Positions 52,524-61,705 of a stretch of DNA of 64,000 nucleotides are shown here, piece by piece. Source of the DNA: Methanococcus maripaludis C5. GTDB taxonomy: Archaea; AGJL01; Methanococci; Methanococcales; Methanococcaceae. Location of the stretch: contig NC_009135.1 of NCBI RefSeq assembly GCF_000016125.1, positions 558,001 to 622,000 on the forward strand. The letters are read 5' to 3'. The position numbers and the translations under genes are program-made. Numbering within the stretch: the first letter of the stretch is position 1; the number at the start of each line of letters is the position of its first letter. The notes beneath the pieces were generated by a model. The model saw only the letters and a program-made list of their open reading frames with translations. It was not told the DNA's origin and made no database searches.

Positions 52524-53888
52524 TTATTTAACTTCCTTCTTACCAGTAACTACTTCGTAAATTAGTGATTTCTTGTATGCTTTGAGTTCTGTGATTAATT
52601 GTTGTTTTTTGGTGATTAATTGATCTATGGTTTGACATGTTTCTTCAATAAATTTACCAATAGCGATTTGTTCGTTATGCGGCGGCACAAGAACCGGTAA
52701 TTTTTTAAGCAATTCCTGGCTTAACGAAGCTCTTGTTACTAAATTCATTTCTTTAACGAAGAATCGCCTATGCATATCACTTCTAAAATAATATTTTGAA
52801 TATAATGGATTCAATAATTTCGAATCAAACGGTCTGAACCTAATTAAAAATCCTGCAAAAACTGCATCATTCATGGTATGCATACATGTAGCGGTGAATC
52901 CAATTTCATCAATGGTTTCAGAAGTTCGCGTAAAGAAAACATCGCCGTATTCAACGGAATAATTCGATTTATCAAATTCATTCGATTCTACCAATCCTTC
53001 AACGGATTTTGGAAGTTCATAGTTTTTATAAACGTCTCCGTAACTAACAAAAGGATAACCCGAACCGAAATAACTTGAACTTTTACTAATCCCATTTTGC
53101 AACGTTCCCAGATACCGAATTTTTATAATATCCCAGTGTTCAGGAATATCGCCGATCCATTCAATACCGCTATCTTTCATCGTTACAGTTGGATCGAGTC
53201 CTTTAGTCACGGTTTCCGTTATAATTGACTGTTTGTAACTTTTGTATTCATCAATTGACGATTTGGTTTTCTCGATAATGCTGTCGATTTGGCCAACTTT
53301 ATCATCGAGGTACTGTGCAATTTCTTGTTGCTCATCAACGGGCGGTAAAATGAGTGAAATTGATTTTAAAATTTTCTGAGTAATGCTATATACCTTAATT
53401 CCGACTACGCGTTTTTGTATTTGACTTTTTATATCTGGCGATTTTAACAAATAACCCAAATACGTCGAGTTTACATTAATGAGGGGCCTGCCCAAAATCG
53501 TGTGTGAACCTGCAAATATTGGTTTATTATTGCTTTCACGGATAAATAAACAATTACCACTACCTTCAATATCTTCTGACGTGTCACAGAATATAAAATC
53601 GCCTTCAGAAGCTATTGCAGATGGATTAGTGTCGATAAACTCCACTGGAACTTTTGGTAAGTTATCCCTTGACGATACAATATCAAATGTGTATTTTGAG
53701 TGGATATCGCCATAATTTACACAATCAACTCCGTTTTCGACGAGTTCTGCTTTCGTGATACTTAACCCCGTATTTAGGCCCAATATATATTTCAACTTCT
53801 TTACGCCCCAATCCGCAGGAATATCGCCGATCCACTCGATACCACTATCTTTCATCGCACGAGCCATGTTATTCACCGTCTTTACCAA
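52524..53888 (-). CDS. hsdS: type I restriction specificity subunit, second system
   Basis: A 454-aa HsdS with two halves, each starting with the same phrase: MKDSGIEWIGDIPADWGVKK (about residue 13) and MKDSGIEWIGDIPEHWDIIK (about 235). Each TRD is followed by a conserved coiled coil: LPPVDEQQEIAQYLDDKVGQ IDSIIEKTKSSIDEYKSYKQ and VPPHNEQIAIGKFIEETCQT IDQLITKKQQLITELKAYKK. This is the archetype of a bipartite specificity subunit with two TRDs. Its start overlaps the hsdM end by 20 nt, so the genes are coupled. Specificity is unpredictable from sequence. Confidence 0.93.
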   Translation of the reverse strand: MVKTVNNMARAMKDSGIEWIGDIPADWGVKKLKYILGLNTGLSITKAELVENGVDCVNYGDIHSKYTFDIVSSRDNLPKVPVEFIDTNPSAIASEGDFIFCDTSEDIEGSGNCLFIRESNNKPIFAGSHTILGRPLINVNSTYLGYLLKSPDIKSQIQKRVVGIKVYSITQKILKSISLILPPVDEQQEIAQYLDDKVGQIDSIIEKTKSSIDEYKSYKQSIITETVTKGLDPTVTMKDSGIEWIGDIPEHWDIIKIRYLGTLQNGISKSSSYFGSGYPFVSYGDVYKNYELPKSVEGLVESNEFDKSNYSVEYGDVFFTRTSETIDEIGFTATCMHTMNDAVFAGFLIRFRPFDSKLLNPLYSKYYFRSDMHRRFFVKEMNLVTRASLSQELLKKLPVLVPPHNEQIAIGKFIEETCQTIDQLITKKQQLITELKAYKKSLIYEVVTGKKEVK

Positions 53889-55632
53889 AGAGCGATTTTA
53901 AACTGCCTGTCAATTCAGCTTCAATTACACAGATCCTTTCAGCAACCATATCAGACTTTTCAGGTGCAACGTACTTGTAAAAGTGTCTTGTAAATGGTAT
54001 CTCGTAGCCTATCGTTGTTTTTTTATCATCAATCCACGCTTCAGGGTTGTACGGTAAAACTTCACGCTTAAAATACTCTTCGATATCTTCGGTTAACGGT
54101 ACGTTCTCAGTATCCCGCTTTGACGTATCGGGCGCAGGTTTACCTTTTTTAATTACGATTTTACCTTTTTCGTCCTTCAATGGTGATTCGACAGTAATCT
54201 TGTAGTAACCAAAATCTTCGTTATTAAATACTTTAGATTCAACGGACTTTTCGCCGTAATCGTAGTATTTATCGCTAAATTCACCGTATGCTTTGACAAT
54301 TGCTTCTCTACAATCAGTAGATAAGTCTACTCGCTTGTTACCAATTGATTTTCGTCTTTTTACATACATGTTGGATGCATCGATTAATTGAACTTTACCT
54401 GCTCTTTCATCCGATTTATTTTTTGAAATTAACCAAACATATGTTGTAATTCCCGTGTTGTAGAACAGATCGTTAGGTAACTGAACAATTGCATCTAACC
54501 AGTCGTTTTCAATAATGTATTTCCGAATTTCGGATGGGCCGGAACCTGCATCGCCTGTAAAAAGCGGAGATCCGTTATGGATAATTGCAAGTCTCCCTGT
54601 GTCCTTAAGCTTGCTGATACCATTTAGGGTAAATAACATCTGACCGTCTGATATTTTTGGTAAACCGACACCGAATCTACCTTTTTCAGCGAGTTTATTT
54701 TCTTTGTCGACTGCTTTTTTCTGCGCTTTCCAATCAACACCAAATGGCGGATTTGAAATACAGTAATCAAATGTGTAGCCTTTAAACTGGTCGTTAATAA
54801 GGGTATCGCCAAAACGCATATTGTCGGCTTTTCCACCACGAATTATCATGTCGGCTTTTGCAATTGCAAATGTTTCAGGATTAAATTCCTGGCCGAATAC
54901 ACTGACTTCGATTTTGTTGTCTAATTGCTGTATTCGCTCAGTAAGACAAGTAAGCATCTGTGATGTACCCATGGCCATGTCGTAACATGTTTTTGGACTT
55001 CCATCGAATTCATCTTCAGTTACAAGTAAATCGGTCATTAAATAGATAATATCTCGCGCAGTAAAGTGAGCTCCAGCTTCTTCGTTGTATGACTCAGAAA
55101 ACTTTCGTATAAGCTCTTCGAAAATATAGCCCATATCGGCAGTTGAAATCGCATCAGGTCCCATGTATGAACTTGGCTTGTTAAATTCCTGTATCACGTA
55201 AAACAACTTATCTTCTTCGGGTGTACTACCAACGAGGTCTGAAATGATATGTTCGAACTTGAAATGCTTTATGATATCTTGAATATTGTCTGAAAATCCC
55301 GCAATAAACTTCCTGAAATTTGCTTCGATATGATCAGGATCGTTTAGCAATGTCTCAAAAGTGAACGGACTAGTGTTGTAAAATGGGTAACCTGCAGCTG
55401 ATTCGAGGAAACCTTCCTTAACTTCAAAATCCTTGATTTCTTCGCACGTTTTTAACACTGCATCTTTAGTCGGTAAAAGCGTATCATTTAGCCTTTTTAA
55501 CACCGTCATTGGTAAGATTACTTTCCCGTATTCATGTGGTTTAAAAGTTCCACGAATAATGTCAGCAATGTTCCAGATCATGTTTGCTTTTTCCTGGACA
55601 TTGATGTTGGTCTGATGATACAATGCACTCAT
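53869..55632 (-). CDS. hsdM: type I restriction-modification methyltransferase subunit, second system
   Basis: A 587-aa HsdM. Helical N-terminal domain (MIWNIADIIRGTFKPHEYGK VILPMTVLKRL), then HFTARDIIYLMTDLLV, SAM motif I CYDMAMGTSQMLTCLTERI (about residues 215-230), VFGQEFNPETFAIAKADMII and motif IV FDYCISNPPFGVDWK (NPPF, about 300). Motif I has AMGTSQ where the textbook form is ACGTGG; I believe this is a natural variant in a subfamily, not a defect, because motif IV and the rest are intact. The C-terminus contains an additional domain (VESPLKDEKGKIVIKKGKPA). GAGGGG RBS before the ATG. Confidence 0.9.
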   Translation of the reverse strand: MSALYHQTNINVQEKANMIWNIADIIRGTFKPHEYGKVILPMTVLKRLNDTLLPTKDAVLKTCEEIKDFEVKEGFLESAAGYPFYNTSPFTFETLLNDPDHIEANFRKFIAGFSDNIQDIIKHFKFEHIISDLVGSTPEEDKLFYVIQEFNKPSSYMGPDAISTADMGYIFEELIRKFSESYNEEAGAHFTARDIIYLMTDLLVTEDEFDGSPKTCYDMAMGTSQMLTCLTERIQQLDNKIEVSVFGQEFNPETFAIAKADMIIRGGKADNMRFGDTLINDQFKGYTFDYCISNPPFGVDWKAQKKAVDKENKLAEKGRFGVGLPKISDGQMLFTLNGISKLKDTGRLAIIHNGSPLFTGDAGSGPSEIRKYIIENDWLDAIVQLPNDLFYNTGITTYVWLISKNKSDERAGKVQLIDASNMYVKRRKSIGNKRVDLSTDCREAIVKAYGEFSDKYYDYGEKSVESKVFNNEDFGYYKITVESPLKDEKGKIVIKKGKPAPDTSKRDTENVPLTEDIEEYFKREVLPYNPEAWIDDKKTTIGYEIPFTRHFYKYVAPEKSDMVAERICVIEAELTGSLKSLFGKDGE

Positions 55633-56346
55633 TAAATTCCCCTCGTATTTTCGTAAAGTAATTTATGTTTAGTTTTTCTCGCAATTGTCTGTTTATCGGA
55701 CATTTAATTTCATTACCAACATCTGTATTCGGTTGTGGTAAATCAGGTACTTGTAAATTAAAATTAATCATCGTTAAATATGGTAAAAGAACTGTAATGC
55801 TGATTAAACATGCAGTTTAACTTACTGCTTTGCCTGTCCGCGTATTCTGGGATTATAATGTTGTTTTTATAATTCATACTTATTGAAAGACTTATAAACA
55901 TAACTTATTACGCTATATTCACCCAACATTAAAAACATTGCGATTTTAACTGCACAATAAAGATGATGCAAGGTTATTGAATTGATCGGACAATAAAAAT
56001 AGGCAGTGTTGATAATCAAAAAGACTTTTGAAACACCCAAATTTGGTAGTGCTCAACATGCCTATTCATACGTATTTGCCTGCAATGGTGAATATCTCGA
56101 CAAATTGGATGTTACCGTTTAGTAAATTAAAAAAAGCATTTCGTTTAAATTCAAATTTTTGTAAATGCTTATAAAGAATTGTGTAAATTATTGGGTTTAT
56201 TAAACAGGCGTATTAACCGGTAAGCCACCACGAAGTTCATTTTTATCATTAAATGTATATTTCGCAACAGCAGACGGCCTCGTTACTTTCGCCAAAATGT
56301 AAAAAAGTATGGTTGTTGTAATTGATCTTCAAATAACTTCCGTATC
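55633..56346. other. 714-bp gap upstream of the second hsdM
   Basis: Contains the promoter region of the hsd operon (AT-rich near 55790-55910) and two short frames: a 38-aa plus-strand ORF (56006-56122, listed) and a minus-strand stretch ending at about 56207 that reads ILAKVTRPSAVAKYTFNDKN ELRGGLPVNTPV, in the same frame as the broken gene at 56347-57002 but after two stops. The latter may be a former C-terminal part of that gene. Confidence 0.4.
56006..56122 (+). CDS. candidate 38-aa ORF
   Basis: GTG-initiated frame MLIIKKTFETPKFGSAQHAY then SYVFACNGEYLDKLDVTV, stop TAG at 56120-56122. Codon use looks native, but there is no convincing RBS and no recognised family; it may be a fragment of a lost gene. 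Confidence 0.25.
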   Translation: MLIIKKTFETPKFGSAQHAYSYVFACNGEYLDKLDVTV

Positions 56347-57002
56347 TTAAAAGCTGAGATCATCAAAAATTTCATCAAACATGGACCTTTCAAGTCCCAT
56401 TGTTTTCATTATATTGTCAAGGCTTTCAAAAGTCATGATATTATTATCTGAAAGTGCAATCGACTTAACTTTAGACTTTATGTTGTATTTCGCAACATTT
56501 AACAGTCCATTTTCCCAGCGTTCATGATACAATTGAATCAACTCTGAATTCAACATTCCGATCATCGCAAATCCTTTAACGGGCGTGTATTTTTCTTTCA
56601 TGTATCCAATAATTGGCTGAACTGCCGTTTCAACTGCTTGCTGTTCTTTCGAAAGATCTTTGTTTTCGTCACTAATATTTTTAACAACTTCTGTTGATTT
56701 TGCCCATATCTCCTGACCGTAAATCTCTTTCATTGTATCTGTCGATATCTTTCCATTTCGTATGTCCTCAGCGATTAGTTTACTGACTTCATTCACTGCC
56801 GCTATTGAAGTGTACTGGCTGCCGATAGCAGCACTGTCTTCATAGCCGATAGATCTTATCACGCTGACATTATAAGGATTATTTATGTCGATTCCGAAGT
56901 TCCACCCAACGGGTAATTTCTAGTGGGTATTGAGTATACGTAATTAGTAATAGCTTTGTTTGACGCTTTAATATAATATTCTCGATCTTTAATGTAGGTC
57001 AT
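56347..57002 (-). pseudogene. hypothetical protein of the element, frameshifted near its N-terminus
   Basis: The minus strand starts at ATG 57002 (after CAGGTAAATC) with MTYIKDREYYIKASNKAITN YVYSIPTRNYP. Near 56908-56918 the frame shifts, and the continuing frame reads PVGWNFGIDINNPYNVSVIR SIGYEDSAAIGSQYTSIAAV and runs open to 56347. Joined, this is a ~218-aa mostly helical protein with no recognised family. The alternative is a 171-aa protein from a GTG at 56862, which lacks the coding-like PVGWNFGIDI segment. I favour a frameshift, real or by sequencing. Confidence 0.6.
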
Positions 57003-57269
57003 GATTTACCTGCCGTAACAAATTGCTAATGCGTGTTTAATCTAAATTTGATTTCCAAATGTAAAACGATTAAAATATTATCGTCAATTTGCAATTCATA
57101 CGACAATTGTTACTACTACAGGATATATAACAATTACTGAATCTGTAAAGTATTCATGAGTAAATTTTAAAAGTCCCTTCGTAATCAAAGCAATAATTAT
57201 AATTTTTTTATGGCTCTAGCGCATTTTATCACCCCATTTATAATTCAAATAATTGTTTAAGTACAATAT

Positions 57270-57690
57270 CAACCCCGAAAGGGGGATGTCTATGTGGCTC
57301 TTGTCGAATGAATGTCTATGTTCTGATTTAATCCGTTAAACTCCAAAAAACCCTTTAGGGAATGTCTCGCTATTAATGTCGACCCTGAAAGGGGATGTCT
57401 TTGTCGACTGATTTTATCGAAAAAAGTATGCTAGTTAATTTATATGGTATATGCGCACTGGCAAATCTGAAGGATTTGCATAAGGACTATTAATTTAAAT
57501 ATACGCGGCAATAGTGCCGTAATTAATTAAATATCCAATTCGTAGCAGATGAAATTGTTTAACTGAAACATAGACAGTCATAACAACAATTTAACATAGA
57601 CATTAAGCCCTTTAGGCTTTAACGACAATTTAACATAGACACTAAGCCCTTTAGGGGCTTTGACAACAATGTAACATAGACATTTCCTGA
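57270..57690. repeat. inverted arrays of ATGTCTATGT / ACATAGACAT boxes with short G/C hairpins
   Basis: Left half: ATGTCTATGT-type boxes near 57287, 57312, 57362 and 57395 (two shortened), each by a small palindrome such as ACCCCGAAAGGGGG, CCCTTTAGGG or CCCTGAAAGGGG. Right half: AACATAGACA boxes near 57567, 57592, 57630 and 57674, beside AAGCCCTTTAGG, AAGCCCTTTAGGGGCTT and TTCCTGAAGGAA. The two halves are in opposite orientation around about 57480. Multiple protein-binding boxes plus small stems before a replicative helicase gene suggest an origin. Confidence 0.75.
57453..57481 (+). repeat. 29-nt hairpin motif, copy 2 of 3
   Basis: GCGCACTGGC followed by AAATCTGAAGGATTTGCAT; stem GCAAATC/GATTTGC, loop TGAAG. 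Same family as 45899-45927 (reverse) and 57755-57783. Confidence 0.8.
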
Positions 57691-57754
57691 AGGAACAGGG
57701 TGGTGCATCGTTAGCGCATTTAACATGCAATTAAAAAAATATTCTGATTACAAT

Positions 57755-57783
57755 GCGCACTGGCAAATCTGGAAGATTTGCAT
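57755..57783 (+). repeat. 29-nt hairpin motif, copy 3 of 3
   Basis: GCGCACTGGC followed by AAATCTGGAAGATTTGCAT; stem GCAAATCT/AGATTTGC, loop GGA. The stem is conserved while the loop differs among copies. A partial ATGCACTGGC occurs at about 57813. Confidence 0.8.
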
Positions 57784-58259
57784 AATATACTCTTTAAAAA
57801 AATGTTATTTTTATGCACTGGCCGATACAAAATTTACTGACAGTAGTTATTGTTGCAGTCACCCACAAGTATATATACTATAACGTAACATAGTATAAAC
57901 ATATATTGATATTCTAATATAATAATATAATTAATAATATATCCAGTACGAATGAAGTAACAGTATTATGTACTCTGTTTTTATTAACACGCACTTAGCG
58001 TAGATTTTTAAGTACTAGTTATTATTTTTACAATTTGTTACACCCCAGTTACAGAAATAAAGTAACGGGCGCATATGGTTTAAATCACTATTGACGCTCA
58101 ATACGTGCTTATTTTACTTTCGTTGATATTTTTTTAGTAGGTCTTCTCATTTTTTGAAATATCGCATAATCTTAAGTTGCATTTATATACTATCGAAATT
58201 ACTGGTATTTTGCGGTAAAAAGTATGAAATAAAACACGAAATCGATGAAGAGGCATAAA

Positions 58260-60287
58260 ATGGTCAACGAAAAACAAGCACTGACAGAAACCCTGAAAGA
58301 TCAGATAGTACAGTCATTACTAGACTATCGTGAAAGTCAAAACGATAGTTCTTCAAATCTTAAAGAAGTTTTCCGACACTTTGTTACAAACCATTTAATC
58401 ATTCCGATGACGTCTAAGGATATTACGGACATATTTGGGGGACTTGATGCTAAATCTAACAGTATCAAAGCATACATTACGAATTTTACAAATGATGGAC
58501 TCATTTATAAGGATGATTCAGGGTATTTACACAAATCACAAACCGATATGGCGGACATTGTAGTTTATTTACAAAATAACTACACTGAGCAGTTGAAAAG
58601 TGGTAAAAGTATAATTGTCGACTTTCAGCAAGATTTTAAATCGGACGAGTTTTTATTGGCGCTTTTAAAAAACAATCCGGAGCAGCTTTTCAAAATGTTT
58701 AACGAAGCACTGGTTAAATCGCAAAATTCACTGCAAAAACAGACATTTAATAATATTATTGGTATCGAAAACGTGCCTGATGAATACAAGTGTAATATTG
58801 AAGATATAAATTCAGCTTTGCTCTCCAAAATTGTTGAATTCGAGGGTATTGTATCAATAGCGTCTACAAGAAAAACAGTGCTCAAAAAAGCAGTTTATTC
58901 ATGCAATTGCGGCAATAAAGACGAAAAAGTATTTAACAACGTGATTACAAGCAGCCCTGATAAAATATGTAAATGCGGAAAGAAAATGGAACTTAATGGC
59001 TCAAAGTCGTTATACATTGATATTCAGGAATTCAAGTTGCAGCAACCTGTAGAAACAATGAATAATCCGAAAGAACCGCCAAAATACATGTCAGTGTTTT
59101 TCGAAAACTCGCCAGGCATTTACAGCGGCAAATTAAATATTGTCGGAATACCATTTAAGAAAAAGCAGAAAAACGGACCATTGTATGATATACACGTTTA
59201 TGCCAAATCCGTAGTGCCTGTAGAAGACATTATCGATAATAGGTTGGACGAAAGCAAAATAAAAGATATAAAACGGATTTCAGATTATTGTATCGATAAT
59301 AATATTGATTTACTCGATAAACTGTCCGAATTAGTTGTTCCGACCATTCAGGGTTACGAAAAAGTAAAAAAAGCAATATTGCTGCAACAAATGAAGGGCG
59401 CATACGGATTAACCCGTAATGATTTACACATACTACTTGTTGCAGATCCTGGAGTCGGTAAATCAGAAATACTACGTACAATTTCAAAATTACCTAAAAA
59501 TTTATACGGATCAATTACTGGAACATCTGGTGTTGGATTGACTGCATCTGTTGAGCAGGAAAAAACAACCGTTGGTGATAGCGGCTGGGTAACTAAACCT
59601 GGATTATTGGTCACCAAAAACGGAGGAACTGCGTCACTTGATGAGTTAACTGTAGATAAAGACTTATCGTCCCATTTATTGGAAGCGATGGAGTCTCAAG
59701 AAATACACATCGCAAAAGCAGGGATTAATATAAGCTTGCCTGCAAAAATCGCGATTCTTGCAGCATGTAATCCTAAAAACGGGCGTTGGGATAAGTCCAA
59801 AGGACTAATTGATCAGATCGAATTAACTGAACCTATTTTAGACCGGTTTGATTTAATATTTGATATGAACACGGGCCAAAACAGCGAATTAGATGCTGAA
59901 ATCGCTCGAAAAACAATTCGAAATTATAATAACGGATCTGAAGCTATTGACACTATCGTCGAAACTACCGTAACTATCGGGGAAGACGTAATTAACCGTG
60001 AATTTTTACTTGACTTTATAGAATATGCAAGAACGCTGCAAGTAAAGATTCCAGAAAATATCAATGAGATTATGGTTAATTATTATGTCGCCCATAAGAA
60101 GAAAGACAATAGCAGTTCCGTTAGATTGCTCGAAACACTCATTCGGCTTTCAACAGCATTTGCAAAAGCCAGGCTTGCCACTGAAATTAGTGATCAAGAT
60201 TTTAAAAACGCCTGTGAACTATTTGAATCATCCATAAAAGTTCGAGAAGTTAACGCACCTGTAAAAACCGTTGCTTCGGCCTCATAA
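58260..60287 (+). CDS. mcm: MCM replicative helicase of the integrated element
   Basis: A 675-aa MCM (or 680 from an upstream ATG at 58245; the second ATG has GAAGAGG about 6 nt before it). An N-terminal region of about 180 residues with a winged-helix feel is longer than usual. The zinc-binding part has four Cys (YSCNCGNKDEKVF and KICKCGKKM, about residues 214-245). The AAA+ core: Walker A LLVADPGVGKSEILRT (about 395-408), Walker B GGTASLDELTVDKDLSSHLL EAMESQEIHIAKAG, sensor 1 AILAACNPKNGRWD, arginine finger EPILDRFDLIFD, then a C-terminal winged helix. MCM unwinds DNA at forks; Methanococcales are known to carry extra mcm copies spread by mobile elements. Here the gene sits between the putative origin and the tRNA-proximal end. 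Confidence 0.92.
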   Translation: MVNEKQALTETLKDQIVQSLLDYRESQNDSSSNLKEVFRHFVTNHLIIPMTSKDITDIFGGLDAKSNSIKAYITNFTNDGLIYKDDSGYLHKSQTDMADIVVYLQNNYTEQLKSGKSIIVDFQQDFKSDEFLLALLKNNPEQLFKMFNEALVKSQNSLQKQTFNNIIGIENVPDEYKCNIEDINSALLSKIVEFEGIVSIASTRKTVLKKAVYSCNCGNKDEKVFNNVITSSPDKICKCGKKMELNGSKSLYIDIQEFKLQQPVETMNNPKEPPKYMSVFFENSPGIYSGKLNIVGIPFKKKQKNGPLYDIHVYAKSVVPVEDIIDNRLDESKIKDIKRISDYCIDNNIDLLDKLSELVVPTIQGYEKVKKAILLQQMKGAYGLTRNDLHILLVADPGVGKSEILRTISKLPKNLYGSITGTSGVGLTASVEQEKTTVGDSGWVTKPGLLVTKNGGTASLDELTVDKDLSSHLLEAMESQEIHIAKAGINISLPAKIAILAACNPKNGRWDKSKGLIDQIELTEPILDRFDLIFDMNTGQNSELDAEIARKTIRNYNNGSEAIDTIVETTVTIGEDVINREFLLDFIEYARTLQVKIPENINEIMVNYYVAHKKKDNSSSVRLLETLIRLSTAFAKARLATEISDQDFKNACELFESSIKVREVNAPVKTVASAS

Positions 60288-60584
60288 CGAAGTGTTATGT
60301 TCAAATGGCAATTTACCCCCTTCTTGAACATACCTTTCAATCAGGTAATTTGTTACACGGATCCAGTCAACTCTTTGGCCGAATTCGCCCAAAATGGAAG
60401 ATCGCAGTGAACCAAGTTCAGACATTTCAAATATTGTGCATTCGCTATTAATAAGCAGCATGAGTTCATAGTGGGAAGTGCACTGTGTAATTTTTTCCGA
60501 CCATTCTCCGGAAATGTAACCTTTATTATTTAATGTATCGATTACAAGTTCTGTTAATTTGTAGTTTACTATAATATCATCCAT
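60282..60584 (-). CDS. hypothetical 100-aa protein, convergent with mcm
   Basis: A 100-aa acidic helical protein (DDIIVNYKLTELVIDTLNNK GYISGEWSEKITQCTSHYEL MLLINSECTIFEMSELGSLR SSILGEFGQRVDWIRVTNYL). No family recognised; possible small helical adaptor or wHTH. Its 3' end overlaps the mcm stop by 6 nt on the opposite strand. RBS GGTGTTAAT-like before ATG 60584. Confidence 0.55.
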   Translation of the reverse strand: MDDIIVNYKLTELVIDTLNNKGYISGEWSEKITQCTSHYELMLLINSECTIFEMSELGSLRSSILGEFGQRVDWIRVTNYLIERYVQEGGKLPFEHNTSL

Positions 60585-61705
60585 ATTAACACCATTATTA
60601 CTTTTTTGCCCATAGGACGTTTTTTAATTGTTTTATTTATTATTGTATCGTTATTAACAGTGTGTTTAGCTATTAAGCGTATTTACGCAATCACTGTATT
60701 GATATATTACAAAATTTACCTTACAATAACAATTTACTGTTTGAAAGTACAGTTTGATAACCAAAAGTGATTCGAACGTTTTATACGATATTCATTATTA
60801 TTGTTTTAAACTGTAGCCTATCGAAATCATACTTATTGCATTCTTAAGTTTCGCAGTTTATACTTCAGCTGCTGCGAGCTTTTAATGTGGATACTGTTAA
60901 ATACATTCTTAGTTTGACCAAATGTTGTTTTCAAATTTCCGAAATCATGTGTCCAAAAATTACACACTGTCAATTACTTTTTTTATGTCATGGAAGTGTT
61001 CCGACTAAAGGTGAAGATATACGAATTACCTCTTCAAGTCCTGAATCGATAGGCTATAAACACTAAACATCATATTAAAGGTAATATTGGTAATTTCATG
61101 CAGTATGCTAACGCTATATATACTAAATGGCCACGAATACGCCATTCAATACCAAATAAATGTCCCGTACAAGTACTCTGAGGTACTCATATATATTGTA
61201 AAATAAATTCTAGCGCTTTTAATATGTCTATTGGCAATTTGGTGGATACAATGAAGATAAACGTAAATTATCAGCGTATTAGTGGCGTATTTACCTAGCG
61301 ATTATCAGCGTAATTAACAATAAAAGTGCCGCGGTTTTGAAGCATTTAATTGTGGTTATATGATAATATGGGTTGTTCGGAAAAATTTTTCAAATTTTCA
61401 AAAACTGCGAAAAAAGTAGTGAATGTTCCGTCAATTAAGTGGGGCATGAAGTAAATATTGTCGATATCAACACCTCAATATAGCAGATGGTGGTTGAGGT
61501 TGGCCAATGACGCCGGAGTTGAATTTCGATATTAGTCCTGTACAACATAACTGCGCATCAAGATGCACTGGGACGGTTCAGGATAGCTGTTAAAAAAAGG
61601 TCCTTCGACGTTTAAATTACGTTAATTGTTAATCTGCGTTAAAAAAGCTGGTCCGATTTAGTGGATGCCAACGTTCGTGGCGTTATTTAGCGTTTCAAAA
61701 TGAAG
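60585..61705. other. 1.1-kb gap between the last element gene and the tRNA
   Basis: No gene seen on either strand. Contains the right copy of the 21-bp repeat (61650-61670) and a GC-richer block at about 61475-61590 (see findings). The rest is AT-rich; no remnants of known genes could be read. Confidence 0.5.
61650..61670. repeat. 21-bp direct repeat, right copy
   Basis: Same as 44707-44727 and same orientation, 36 bp outside the tRNA-Ser 3' end. See the left copy for interpretation. Confidence 0.75.

Larger units (their letters stand above)
57003..58244. other. 1.2-kb non-coding region upstream of the MCM gene
   Basis: No gene seen. It holds the inverted box array at 57270-57690, two copies of the 29-nt hairpin motif and a TATA-rich stretch at 57870-57950 (TATATATACTATAACG). 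This is the longest structured non-coding region of the element and a good candidate for its replication origin and the MCM promoter. Confidence 0.6.

Noticed and set aside
55562-55771. 69-aa frame overlapping the start of hsdM
   Set aside because: No RBS, overlaps the N-terminus of a certain gene, and its second half is out-of-frame hsdM.
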